A stretch of DNA of 64,000 nucleotides. Origin: Anaerolineae bacterium. GTDB lineage: Bacteria > Chloroflexota > Anaerolineae > Promineifilales > Promineifilaceae. The stretch spans positions 19,433-83,432 of the forward strand of contig JAHBVI010000015.1 in assembly GCA_019637635.1 (NCBI GenBank), in the 5' to 3' direction. Shown here one piece after another: positions 17,251 through 25,451 of the stretch; positions within the stretch are counted from its first letter, which is position 1, and each line of letters starts with the position of its first letter. The translations under genes were made by a program, and so were the position numbers. The notes under the pieces were generated by a model. That model was not told the DNA's origin, made no database searches, and worked only from the letters and a program-made list of their open reading frames with translations.

Positions 17251-19635
17251 TTAGTTCCGCAACGGCTTCCCCGTCTGCAACATGTGCATGATACGCTCGC
17301 GGGTTTTTTCTTCGTGCAGCAGTTCGATGAACATCTGCCGTTCCAGGTCGAGGATGTACCAGGGGTCTACCCAGGCCGGTTCGCTCAGGTCGCCGCCGCA
17401 TAACACGTAAGCCAGTTTGCGGCTGATGAGGGCGTCGTGGGCGCTGGCGTATTTGCCCCATTCAAAGCTGCGGATGCCCAGGTAGAGTGCGTAGAGGGTG
17501 TCTCGGCCGGCGGCGTAGATTTTCTCCACTTCCGGTGGCCGCGCCCCGGCGTCCGCCAGTTGCCGCGCCTTTTGTTTGGCTCTGGCTAAGCGGTGGTCGC
17601 TGTTCATCACAATCGCGTCCTGGTCGGTGAGGAAACCAAGTTCGCGCGCTTCCCAGGCGCTCGTGCCCACTTTGGCGGTGGCGATGTTCTGGAAGATTTC
17701 CTGCATGGCGGGCAGCACATCGGCGTTGGCGCTCTTCATCACCGGGTTGATTTTACGGCGCACCAATTCTTTGCAGCCGCCGCCGGCGGGGATGAGACCC
17801 ACGCCCACTTCGACCAGGCCGATGTAGGATTCGTGGTCGGCCACGGCCGTCCAGCCGGCCATCACCATCTCTGCCCCACCACCCAGCGCCATCTGGTGTG
17901 GCGCGGTAACCACCGGTTTGGGAGCATGGCGCAGGTTGAAGGTGAGGGTTTGCAACTCTTTGATGGATTGCTCCAGCGCATCCCACATGCCCTGCCCGGC
18001 GGCGATGCCCACCATGGCGATGTTCGCGCCCACACAGAAGTTGTCGCCATTGTTGCCAATGACCATTGCGTCGAAGTCGGTGTTGAGCCGATCCAGGGCG
18101 GTGTTGCCCATGGCTACCAGGTCGGCGTCAATGGCGTTCATTTTGGCGTTGAATTCGTAGAGCAGGACGCCATCGCCCATGTCGTGCAGGCGGGCGCTGC
18201 CGTTTTGGGCCAGCGTTTTGTTTTGCTTAAGCAGGGCGGCGACGGTGATGTGCTTTTCGTCTTTGGGCAGGGCCACGTATGCGCCGGTGTGGAAGTCATA
18301 GTATTGCCCATCCACATAAAAACGCTCATGCCCACTATCCAGCATCTCCTGTACCCAGTCGGCCACTTCGTAACCGGCGGCCTGCATTTTCACGGCCGTG
18401 TCCCGCACCCCCAGCATATCCCACATCTCAAACGGCCCGGCTTCGTGGGCAAAACCCCACTTATTGGCGTTGTCCACATCCACAATGTTGTAGGCAATTT
18501 CTGGGGTCACATAAGCGGCATAGGCCAGGGCGTAATAGGTGGTGGCGCGGATAAATTGGGCGGCGCGGTCGTCCATTTCCAGCAGTTTGCGCAGCCGCTC
18601 GCCCAAATCTTCAATCTTGCGCACCGCACCAATGGAATCAAAGCGCACGCTGGGCGGGTTGAAGTATTCCAGTGTCTCCGGGTTCAGGGTATGGAATTCG
18701 CGCTGCCCACCGGCTGTTACCGTTTTGTAGAAGCCCTGCCCGGTCTTGTTGCCCAGCCATTTGCGTTCGGCCATTTGCGCGTTGAGGGCATTGGTCTTGG
18801 GCGACTTGAGGACTTCGCGGTAATTGTCGTGGGGGATGGCCGGGTAGAGATTGGTGTTGACGTGCATCATCACGTCCAGCCCTACCAGGTCGGTCAGGCG
18901 GAAGGTGGCGGTCTTGGGATGGCCGACCACCGGGCCGGTGATGGCGTCTACTTCGGCGATGGTGTAGCCATTTTCCAGGGCGTATTCGCTGACGTAGGAG
19001 CCAACAATGGCGATGAAGCGGTTGGCAATGAAGTTGGGCGTGTCTTTGCAGACGACGACCCCTTTGCCCAATACGTCGCTGCCAAACTGTACCATAAAGT
19101 CCAGCACCGTTTTGCTGGTGTCGGCGGTGGGGATGATTTCCAGCAGTTTCAGGTAGCGGGGTGGGTTGAAGAAGTGGGTGCCCAGGAAATGGGCGCGGAA
19201 TTCGTCGGAACGGCCGTTGGCAATCTGGCTGATCGGGATGCCCGACGTATTGCTGCTGACGATGCTGCCCGGTTTACGCACTGCTTCAATGCGTTCCATC
19301 AACGCCTGCTTTGGGGCCAGTTGCTCGATGATGACCTCCACAATCCAGTCACAATCGGCGATCTGGTGGAAATCATCTTCCAGGTTGCCCAACGTGATCA
19401 GGTCGGCGCGGTCGGCGCGGGCCAGGTTGGCCGGTTTGGCTTTGGCCATCCGGTCAAACAACGACTGCACGATGCGGTTGCGGGCCTTGCGGTTGCCCTG
19501 TTCCGCCTCGCTCAAATCGGGCGGCACTATGTCTAGCAGTACCACCGGAATCCCGATGTTTGCCAGGTGAGCGGCAATACCACCACCCATCGTGCCCGCC
19601 CCAATCACAGCTACTTTCCGAATATCATATGACAT
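17251..19635 (-). CDS. fadN: 3-hydroxyacyl-CoA dehydrogenase / enoyl-CoA hydratase fusion (FadN-like)
   Basis: 794 residues, close to the Bacillus FadN/YusL length. It does the hydration and NAD-dependent oxidation steps of beta-oxidation. The NAD-binding motif VAVIGAGTMGGGIAAHLA is at about residues 7-25, the dehydrogenase helical domain follows, and an enoyl-CoA hydratase-like domain lies at about 500-650 (NNGDNFCVGANIAMV; LGGGAEMVMAG; VGVGLIPAGGG). Domain order is dehydrogenase then hydratase, as in FadN and opposite to E. coli FadB. Start ATG at 19635 with AAGGAG upstream. An earlier in-frame ATG at 19668 is rejected. Neighbours are thiolase and acyl-CoA dehydrogenases. Confidence 0.94.
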   Translation of the reverse strand: MSYDIRKVAVIGAGTMGGGIAAHLANIGIPVVLLDIVPPDLSEAEQGNRKARNRIVQSLFDRMAKAKPANLARADRADLITLGNLEDDFHQIADCDWIVEVIIEQLAPKQALMERIEAVRKPGSIVSSNTSGIPISQIANGRSDEFRAHFLGTHFFNPPRYLKLLEIIPTADTSKTVLDFMVQFGSDVLGKGVVVCKDTPNFIANRFIAIVGSYVSEYALENGYTIAEVDAITGPVVGHPKTATFRLTDLVGLDVMMHVNTNLYPAIPHDNYREVLKSPKTNALNAQMAERKWLGNKTGQGFYKTVTAGGQREFHTLNPETLEYFNPPSVRFDSIGAVRKIEDLGERLRKLLEMDDRAAQFIRATTYYALAYAAYVTPEIAYNIVDVDNANKWGFAHEAGPFEMWDMLGVRDTAVKMQAAGYEVADWVQEMLDSGHERFYVDGQYYDFHTGAYVALPKDEKHITVAALLKQNKTLAQNGSARLHDMGDGVLLYEFNAKMNAIDADLVAMGNTALDRLNTDFDAMVIGNNGDNFCVGANIAMVGIAAGQGMWDALEQSIKELQTLTFNLRHAPKPVVTAPHQMALGGGAEMVMAGWTAVADHESYIGLVEVGVGLIPAGGGCKELVRRKINPVMKSANADVLPAMQEIFQNIATAKVGTSAWEARELGFLTDQDAIVMNSDHRLARAKQKARQLADAGARPPEVEKIYAAGRDTLYALYLGIRSFEWGKYASAHDALISRKLAYVLCGGDLSEPAWVDPWYILDLERQMFIELLHEEKTRERIMHMLQTGKPLRN

Positions 19636-19682
19636 GTGCTTCTCCTTCAAAGTGGCGCGATTTGACAAATCGCGTTACGGAT

Positions 19683-20345
19683 TTATGTTTCAAACCAGGT
19701 GTGGCCCATCATCCGAACTTGATTGATAAAAAACGTCTTTACTTCATCCCAGATTATTAGTGGATTGGTTTGAATTTCAGTTTGTGCGTCTGCGTTTTCA
19801 AAGTCTACCATAGCCGCCAGGGCCATTGTTTTGAAATCACGAATGGCGGAGTATTTGTCTTTCCCTCGCCCTAGAAGTTGCGGAAGCGGGATGTGATGAG
19901 CAACGAAATAAAGGTCATAAAAATCTTTCCGACTACCGCGACCGGCAATAGCATCAATTTTCATCAAGCCAATGTCGAGCAGATTCGCTAACTGAACATC
20001 TTCCACCGTCCAGGTTGGCGCTAAAAGCGGGTAGCCATAGCTCATAAACGCCACAAAATTCCCTTGAATGTCAATTTGCATGTGCCCTAACCCGCCTGGG
20101 TCAACGTTTAGCTTGAAATGCTCACTTAAAGCAGTGGAAATTTCGTAGCGGCTTTGCTCGGATAAATCGTCTTCAGCAGAAAAAAAGTCCAGATCAACAG
20201 AGTAGCGATGTCCCAATTGCAGGGCTAAAGCTGTGCCGCCGGCCAGATAAAACCGGTGGGCAAAGGGGTACTGCCCAACAGTTCGCAAAATCTCTTGAAG
20301 CATAGGAGGTACAGTTTCCCAATGTGGATTGGTTAATAAGGCCAT
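19683..20345 (-). CDS. AbiEii-type nucleotidyltransferase toxin
   Basis: 220 residues. The core motif FYLAGGTALALQLGHRYSVD followed by LDFFS is the nucleotidyltransferase site of AbiEii/AbiGii toxins (GG-T and D-x-D). Family members transfer nucleotides to tRNA or other targets and take part in phage abortive infection or toxin-antitoxin systems. A later KIDAIAGRGSRKDFYDLYF motif is also typical. The gene overlaps its upstream partner by 13 bp, so the two are co-translated. It lies between the FadN-like gene and the acyl-CoA dehydrogenases. A paralogous pair at 48.2-49.2 kb has its toxin broken by an insertion. Confidence 0.9.
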   Translation of the reverse strand: MALLTNPHWETVPPMLQEILRTVGQYPFAHRFYLAGGTALALQLGHRYSVDLDFFSAEDDLSEQSRYEISTALSEHFKLNVDPGGLGHMQIDIQGNFVAFMSYGYPLLAPTWTVEDVQLANLLDIGLMKIDAIAGRGSRKDFYDLYFVAHHIPLPQLLGRGKDKYSAIRDFKTMALAAMVDFENADAQTEIQTNPLIIWDEVKTFFINQVRMMGHTWFET

Positions 20346-20623
20346 ACATTTTTTCGTTTAGGCAAATCCTTCAAGTCAAAATAGGCTGTCCAGAGTGCAA
20401 TACGGCGACGCGGTAGAATGCGCCAGCCCGCCTTTATCACCCATTCGCGCAATCGCTCACGGCCGTAAACCTGAAACAACCACTGCAATTCATCAACAGT
20501 CCCGTGCATCAACGTGCGCTCGATGATGGTGAAGGCGTCCTGGGTCGGGTCGAGGTCGTCCAGGTTGTATTCCTGGAAGTACGGCCGTAACGAAACCGGA
20601 ATCCCTTTGGTAGTCATTTCCAT
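20333..20623 (-). CDS. DUF6922-like partner (probable antitoxin) of AbiEii
   Basis: 96 residues from the ATG at 20623; a TTG at 20644 overlapping the upstream stop as TTGA is an alternative. Shared with the 97-residue protein at 48902-49195: a Y-N/D-x2-D start, a stretch like IIERTLMHGTVDELQWLF, then YG.E.LREW, LP-R and W-x2-YF. The pair order (this gene then AbiEii) is the same in both places, which supports an antitoxin role. It has no clear DNA-binding motif. Small, basic in the middle, probably cytoplasmic. Confidence 0.7.
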   Translation of the reverse strand: MEMTTKGIPVSLRPYFQEYNLDDLDPTQDAFTIIERTLMHGTVDELQWLFQVYGRERLREWVIKAGWRILPRRRIALWTAYFDLKDLPKRKNVWPY

Positions 20624-20640
20624 ACTGCAACAGGCCCTTA

Positions 20641-21273
20641 TCAAAAATCCTCATCCTCATCTTCAGGTCTGATTTCCTGTGTAGCAAATTGCTGCCATAT
20701 AGACAACGCCTGCTCATCTGCCTTAGCCACCTTTAGCCTTTCTAAAACCTCGCCAGACGTTTGCTTGAGTTTCGGAAATGTAAGCAGCAGCAAGGCAATG
20801 TCGCGCCAATCTGTCCCAGATTTCGGCTTGCCCTGACGACGTGTATAAGCAATTACTTTGCTGGCAATCAATTCTGCCGGAGACATGACCAGGATTTGTC
20901 CAATACGCTCTGCTTCGGGCAGATTATCTACAACATGCAAATCAACCAGATGCCGATTGCCAGATTTTTGTACCTGGTAGATTCGAAAACCACGCCCACC
21001 GGCAACTTGCCTGACGCGCACCGCAATGTGAAATTGTTGGCTTAACTGTTCGCGCATTTCTTCTGCCAGTTCTTCGGCCCGATCCGACATAAGGTCTATG
21101 TCCTGGGTCATACGCGGCTGGCTCACGTAAGCATTGACGGCTTGCGCACCAAACAAGACGGCATCATCACGGCCGCGCAAGAATTCCAAGACTGCGTTAT
21201 GAATGGTAGAAAGCGGCAGCGTTTCTTGCATCACAAACTCCTGTAACGTCAGCATATCTGCGCCAAACATCAT
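20641..21273 (-). CDS. DUF6036-like nucleotidyltransferase
   Basis: 210 residues. VLFGAQAVNAYVSQPRMTQDIDLMS matches a nucleotidyltransferase core: a G-(A/G)-x-A-V stretch, then the D-I-D pair. The rest resembles DUF6036/AbiEii-like proteins (VDLHVVDNLPEAERI; MSPAELIASKVIAYTRRQG). It overlaps the DUF6922 gene by four bases, so three genes (this one, DUF6922, AbiEii) form one tight unit with two different nucleotidyltransferases around one small protein. GAGGTG stands upstream of the ATG at 21273. Role is probably defence or toxin-antitoxin; not certain. Confidence 0.75.
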   Translation of the reverse strand: MMFGADMLTLQEFVMQETLPLSTIHNAVLEFLRGRDDAVLFGAQAVNAYVSQPRMTQDIDLMSDRAEELAEEMREQLSQQFHIAVRVRQVAGGRGFRIYQVQKSGNRHLVDLHVVDNLPEAERIGQILVMSPAELIASKVIAYTRRQGKPKSGTDWRDIALLLLTFPKLKQTSGEVLERLKVAKADEQALSIWQQFATQEIRPEDEDEDF

Positions 21274-21306
21274 TGCACCTCACACTGCCAAAATTGTAAC
21301 ACAATC

Positions 21307-22557
21307 CTACTTCAACTCGCGGCGGGAGTAGCCGAGTATGGCGCGGGCAACGATGAGCAAGTTGATCTGGCGGGTGCCTTCGTAGATGTCGTTGATTTTG
21401 GCGTCGCGCATCCATTTTTCGGCCAGCGTTTCCCGGCTGTAGCCGAGCGGGCCAAGCAGTTCCACTGATTTCTGGGTGATGCGGGTCACGGCCGTACCCG
21501 CATGAGCCTTGGCCATAGACGCTTCCAACCGGTTGCCACGGCCGTGCATAATCGCCTCGGTCGCCTTGAGGGTGAGCAGCCAGGCCGTATTCCACAGCGC
21601 TTCCATTTCCAGCAGGTCGCGTTCCACGGCCGTTTGCAAATGACGCGGTTTGCTGTAATCCACCGCAATCCCTTCCGCCGCCAACGTCTCTTTGGTGAAC
21701 TCCAACGCGGCGCGGGCAATGCCTACGGCGCTGGCGGCCACTGCCGGGCGGCTGGCGTCAAAGGTCTTCATCGCCCCCTGAAACCCCTTGCTGGTGTCCG
21801 CTTCTTTTACTTCCGCGCTGCCCAGCAGGTTGTCATAGGGGATGCGGGCGTCCTGGAAAGAGAGGACGACGGTATCGCTGGCGCGAATGCCCAGCTTGTC
21901 CAGCCCCGGACTGACGCTGACGCCCGGTGTGTTGGCTTCCACCACAAAGGATTTGATCCCCTTACGGCCGGCGGCAGGGTCAACTGTGGCCCAGACCACA
22001 CAAAAGCCATTTGACTCTTGCAGCGCCAACGCGCCACTGGTGATGAAGATTTTCTCGCCGTTGATGATCCACTCGTTCGTTTCCGGGTCGAGTACGGCCG
22101 TTGTGCGCATGGAACTGTTATCCGACCCCGCGTCCGGCTCGGTGATGGCCATGGCCCCCCAGGCCGGTTGGTCCCCTTCGGCAAAGCGGGACATGAAGCG
22201 GATTTTCTGCTCGGTAGTACCCACCGCTTCCACGGCCGCGCCGCCCAACCCACCGGTGGGAATACACAAATACTGCCCGGCGTCGCCGTAGCTCAACATC
22301 TCGATGTTGAGAATAAGCCCCAAAATGGCTGTATTTGGCCCCTCTTTTTTAGCGGCAGAGCCGTTGGCTTTCCATCGCTCCACCTGGGCTTTGTTTTGCT
22401 GCTTCATAATCGGCCACATCATTTCAATGAATTCTTTAGGCCGGTCATGTTCGTGTTCGTCATAATGCCGGGAGCAGGGGCGCATCACCTGTTTGGCCAC
22501 CATCTCCGTCATGGTCAGTTGATTTTTAATTTTTTCGGGAATTTCAAAGCTAATCAT
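21307..22557 (-). CDS. Acyl-CoA dehydrogenase
   Basis: 416 residues. It catalyses the FAD-dependent first step of beta-oxidation and passes electrons to ETF. FAD/substrate motifs are seen: WGAMAITEPDAGSDNSSM (about residues 130-148), FITSGALA, and the C-terminal DIYEGTRQINLLI with the catalytic Glu in YEGT. Length is somewhat long but normal for this group. It is one of two adjacent acyl-CoA dehydrogenases in the locus; the other lacks the YEGT loop. Chain-length preference cannot be told. Confidence 0.94.
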   Translation of the reverse strand: MISFEIPEKIKNQLTMTEMVAKQVMRPCSRHYDEHEHDRPKEFIEMMWPIMKQQNKAQVERWKANGSAAKKEGPNTAILGLILNIEMLSYGDAGQYLCIPTGGLGGAAVEAVGTTEQKIRFMSRFAEGDQPAWGAMAITEPDAGSDNSSMRTTAVLDPETNEWIINGEKIFITSGALALQESNGFCVVWATVDPAAGRKGIKSFVVEANTPGVSVSPGLDKLGIRASDTVVLSFQDARIPYDNLLGSAEVKEADTSKGFQGAMKTFDASRPAVAASAVGIARAALEFTKETLAAEGIAVDYSKPRHLQTAVERDLLEMEALWNTAWLLTLKATEAIMHGRGNRLEASMAKAHAGTAVTRITQKSVELLGPLGYSRETLAEKWMRDAKINDIYEGTRQINLLIVARAILGYSRRELK

Positions 22558-22565
22558 GGCATATC

Positions 22566-22631
22566 TCCAAAAGATTGGAGATTAGAGATTGGAGATAGCT
22601 CAATCTCTAATCCCCAATCTCTAATCTCCTA
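22566..22631. repeat. Heptamer array (GAGATTA / AATCTCT)
   Basis: GATTGGAGATTAGAGATTGG-type words, a short spacer AGCTC, and complementary AATCTCTAATCCCC-type words. It ends at the stop codon of the next gene. Confidence 0.85.
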
Positions 22632-23720
22632 GACTATTACCAACCCATCCCACTGTACAAACCCACGCGCATTGCGCAGCCATAGTTCCACCGGATATTC
22701 ACGGATGTAGCCGTAGCCGCCCAGGATTTGCAGGGCCTGGTCGGCCACCCGCACGACCATATCGTCCACAAAATGTTTCATCACGGCCGTTTCCTTCGTC
22801 GCGTCTTTTCCCTGATCCAGCAGCCAGGCCGCTTCCCAGACCATCATGCGCGCCCCGTCAATGTCAATGGCCATCTCCGCCAGCATGAAGGCAATGGATT
22901 GGCGATGGGCGATGGGTTCGCCAAATTGGATGCGCTGCTTGGCATAGTCGCGGGCATATTCATACCCGGCGCGGGCCAGCCCTATGGCGGCTGCACCTAA
23001 CGCCACCCGGCTGTGATTCAAAATGCGGTCAATGTCATTGCCGGCGTCGCCGCCCAACCGGTTCACAACCGGCGCCTGCACATTGTCCAGCGTCAGGGCG
23101 AAGGTAGGCAGCGCCTTGAGGCCCATCAGCTTTTCGCGTTCGCCCACCGTCAGACCGGCAGCATCGGCGGGCACAAAAAATGCCTGGGTACGGCCGTCTT
23201 CGTTGGCGTAAATGAGAAATGTTTCGGCGGTATCGGCCAGCGGTACCAGGCTCTTCTTGCCGTTGAGGACATAGTGATCGTCGTGGAGGACGGCCGTTGT
23301 CTTCAAATTCCGGGAATCGTACTGCAAACCCGGTTCTTGCATGGCGGCGGTGACGCGGGGCATGGTCTCCTCGCAAAACAGCGGCAGATGCGCCTCTTTT
23401 TGCGCCTCTGTGCCACACAGCAGCAGGGGAATGGCCACATTGTTGGGTGACAAAATGTGGGCCGCAATTGCCAGATCGCCAAAGGCCAGCTCTTCAATCG
23501 CCAGCACATTGGTTGTCACCGAATACTCGCCAAAGCCGCCATACGCTTCTGGGATACCGGTGGGCAGCAGCCCCAAATCCCACCCGGCCTGGGCTACTTC
23601 CGGCGGGATGTGCCCTTCCTCGTCGGCGTCGCGGCTCACCTTGCGCATCCGCTCATTCGCCAACCGGCCAATGGCGTCGGTCAGCATTTTCTGTTCCTGG
23701 TCAAGTTCAAAATTTAACAT
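22629..23720 (-). CDS. Acyl-CoA dehydrogenase family protein with short C-terminus
   Basis: 363 residues, shorter than the usual 380-400. The acyl-CoA dehydrogenase fold is clear (ELDQEQKMLTDAIGRLANERM, MPRVTAAMQEPG, the flavin-contact region RIQFGEPIAHRQSIAFMLAEM, and LQILGGYGYIREYPVELWLRNA). The protein then ends RGFVQWDGLVIV, where normal enzymes have (I/Y)YEGT and about 15-20 further residues. The usual catalytic Glu is therefore missing. The stop codon touches a heptamer array. It may be a C-terminally eroded copy, or a non-catalytic partner of the adjacent full-length enzyme. Confidence 0.85.
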   Translation of the reverse strand: MLNFELDQEQKMLTDAIGRLANERMRKVSRDADEEGHIPPEVAQAGWDLGLLPTGIPEAYGGFGEYSVTTNVLAIEELAFGDLAIAAHILSPNNVAIPLLLCGTEAQKEAHLPLFCEETMPRVTAAMQEPGLQYDSRNLKTTAVLHDDHYVLNGKKSLVPLADTAETFLIYANEDGRTQAFFVPADAAGLTVGEREKLMGLKALPTFALTLDNVQAPVVNRLGGDAGNDIDRILNHSRVALGAAAIGLARAGYEYARDYAKQRIQFGEPIAHRQSIAFMLAEMAIDIDGARMMVWEAAWLLDQGKDATKETAVMKHFVDDMVVRVADQALQILGGYGYIREYPVELWLRNARGFVQWDGLVIV

Positions 23721-23739
23721 GGCTCTACTCCTAAAAATA

Positions 23740-23806
23740 ATGGAGATTGGAGATTAGAGATTGGAGATTTGCACAATCTCTAATTTCCAATCTCTAATCT
23801 CTAACA
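23740..23806. repeat. Heptamer array (GGAGATT / AATCTCT)
   Basis: GGAGATTAGAGATTGG words, spacer TTTGCAC, then AATCTCTAATTTCC-type words. The folP stop codon (23794-23796) is inside the array. Confidence 0.85.
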
Positions 23807-24753
23807 ATTCTGTCCACCATCTTTGCCACCCGTACCATCGCCTTCACATCATGCACACGCACAATGTCCGCGCCGCGGTCAATGCCGATGGCGATGGTGG
23901 CGGCGGTGCCTTCTATGCGCTCGTCTGGTGGCAGATCGAGCGTGTAGCCGATAAAAGATTTGCGACTCGTGCCCAACAAAATGGGGAAACCGAGCGCCTT
24001 AAACTGGTCTAGCTGGCTGAGTAACTGCAAGTTTTGGTCTACCGTCTTGCCAAAACCAATGCCGGGATCAATGATGATTTGCGATTCACGCACCCCGGCT
24101 GCCAGCGCCAGATGGATGCTTTCCTGCAATTCCCGTTTGATGTCGCCGATGAGATCGCCATATTCCATGCCCACGTAACGGCCACCCAATTTGTCTTGCT
24201 GCTCTACATTTTTTGGCTTGCTGCGGTTGTGCATGAGGACGATGGGGCAGCCGGCAGCGGCGACAACTTCGGCCAGACGGCCGTCCATCCGCAACCCCCA
24301 CACGTCATTCACCCAATTGGCCCCGGCCGCCAGCGCCGCCTCGGCCACGTCGGCGCGGTAGGTGTCTACAGAAATGGGCAGGTCAACGGCCTGGCGCACG
24401 GCCGTAATCACTGGCAGCACCCGTGCCAACTCCTCTTCGGCCGTAATGGGCTGGCTGCCTGGCCGCGTGCTTTCGCCGCCAATGTCCAGAATGTCCGCGC
24501 CATCGGCGGCAAATTGTTGGGCCTGGCGCACGGCCGTCGCCACCCACTCCGCACCCACCGCCAACCCATCCCCGGAAAAACTATCCGGCGTGGCATTGAG
24601 TATGCCCATGATGTAGGTGCGCTGGCCCCAGGCGAAAGAGGCGTAATCCGTAAGCGGTAATCCGTAATCCGACTTCGGGCTTTGGCTTGCGGATAATGGT
24701 TCACGGTTCACGGATAACGGTTCACGATTCACGGATAACGGTTCACGATTCAC
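23794..24753 (-). CDS. folP: Dihydropteroate synthase with repeat-encoded N-terminus
   Basis: 319 residues. It joins p-aminobenzoate to dihydropterin diphosphate in folate synthesis. Signature motifs: YIMGILNATPDSFSGDG, ADILDIGGESTRPGS, and the C-terminal GFGKTVDQNLQLL and LGTSRKSFIG. The best start is the GTG at 24753 with GGAGGAG 7 nt upstream, overlapping the tetR end by 11 bp. From there the first 21 residues are three copies of VNREPLS, encoded by 7-bp-period repeat DNA (21 bp equals three heptamers and seven codons). The conserved core starts near residue 40. No ATG is available before the core. Next to tetR and folK. Confidence 0.92.
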   Translation of the reverse strand: MNREPLSVNREPLSVNREPLSASQSPKSDYGLPLTDYASFAWGQRTYIMGILNATPDSFSGDGLAVGAEWVATAVRQAQQFAADGADILDIGGESTRPGSQPITAEEELARVLPVITAVRQAVDLPISVDTYRADVAEAALAAGANWVNDVWGLRMDGRLAEVVAAAGCPIVLMHNRSKPKNVEQQDKLGGRYVGMEYGDLIGDIKRELQESIHLALAAGVRESQIIIDPGIGFGKTVDQNLQLLSQLDQFKALGFPILLGTSRKSFIGYTLDLPPDERIEGTAATIAIGIDRGADIVRVHDVKAMVRVAKMVDRIVRD

Positions 24754-24757
24754 GGCC
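24640..24757. repeat. Heptamer array forming the tetR end and folP start
   Basis: GTAATCC words (24644-24675), then GGTTCAC, GGATAAC and GATTCAC words up to 24753. The array contains the tetR stop and the probable folP GTG start, and encodes VNREPLS repeats on the minus strand. Confidence 0.85.
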
Positions 24758-25360
24758 GTTCTCCTCCTGGTTCCGCAGCCCATTCCACAAAATATCGGTG
24801 ACTTGCGTACCTAATAGCTCTGGCGATGAATGGTTGACGGTGATGCCCAGTTCAAAGAGGGCGGCAAAACCCATGATGGTGGCGCTCATGGTGCGGGCGG
24901 CGATGGTGGGGTCTACGTCACGCAGTGTGCCCTGAGCGATCAAGTCGCGGATGTTTTGTTCCGTCTGGGCGATGATGTGGTGCATGGCCTCTTCCACGTA
25001 GTAGCGGCGCACATCCTCGTTCCAGCGCGATTCATACAGGAAAACCATAAACAGCCGCCGTTCTCGGCCACGCCGAAAACGATTGGCCATAAACTGTGCC
25101 AGGTAATCCTCATATCCTTCCGGCTGGATGATGGCCATGTCGGCCATAATTTCGTCGGCATAGGCGCGGGCCACGCCAATGAGCAGGTCGCGTTTATTGG
25201 CAAAGTAGTTGTAGAGGGTGCCTTCGGAAACATCGGCCACCTCCGCAATCTCTTTGGTGGTGGCGTTTTGGTACCCTTTCTGGCTAAAGACGTGGGCAGC
25301 CGCGTCCAGGATTTGGGCCTGGCGGGCGGCTATGCGGCGGTCACGGCGGGTTTCTATCAT
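24743..25360 (-). CDS. TetR/AcrR-family regulator, probable fatty-acid-degradation repressor
   Basis: 205 residues. An N-terminal helix-turn-helix is clear: ILDAAAHVFSQKGYQNATTK, then EIAEVADVSEGTLYNYFANKRDLL (about residues 17-60). The C-terminal ligand domain is variable. Because the gene stands at the head of the acyl-CoA dehydrogenase genes, a FadR-like role sensing acyl-CoA is plausible, but this is inference from location. A small inverted repeat TCACT-n5-AGTGA lies 47 bp upstream of its start and may be an operator. Its last codons and stop fall in a heptamer array that also starts folP. Confidence 0.88.
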   Translation of the reverse strand: MIETRRDRRIAARQAQILDAAAHVFSQKGYQNATTKEIAEVADVSEGTLYNYFANKRDLLIGVARAYADEIMADMAIIQPEGYEDYLAQFMANRFRRGRERRLFMVFLYESRWNEDVRRYYVEEAMHHIIAQTEQNIRDLIAQGTLRDVDPTIAARTMSATIMGFAALFELGITVNHSSPELLGTQVTDILWNGLRNQEENGRES

Positions 25361-25363
25361 GGG

Positions 25364-25403
25364 AATCAGGAATTAGGAATTAGGAATTATGAATTATGAA
25401 TAT
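25364..25403. repeat. Heptamer array (GGAATTA / TGAATTA)
   Basis: GGAATTAGGAATTATGAATT-type words just upstream of the tetR start, 7-bp period. Confidence 0.75.
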
Positions 25404-25407
25404 AGGC

Positions 25408-25422
25408 TCACTTTTTGAGTGA
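25408..25422. promoter_or_regulatory. Candidate TetR operator
   Basis: TCACT-TTTTG-AGTGA, a 5-bp inverted repeat with a 5-nt spacer between folK and tetR, in an AT-rich region where a tetR promoter should lie. Only a candidate. Confidence 0.3.
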
Positions 25423-25451
25423 TGGCTCAATTTTTCGTGAAAAAAAGAGAA

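Noticed and set aside
17593..19536. A 647-codon open frame on the plus strand opposite the FadN-like gene
   Set aside because: It is antisense to a clear enzyme, has no ribosome site or recognisable domain, and reflects the GC-rich third-position pattern.
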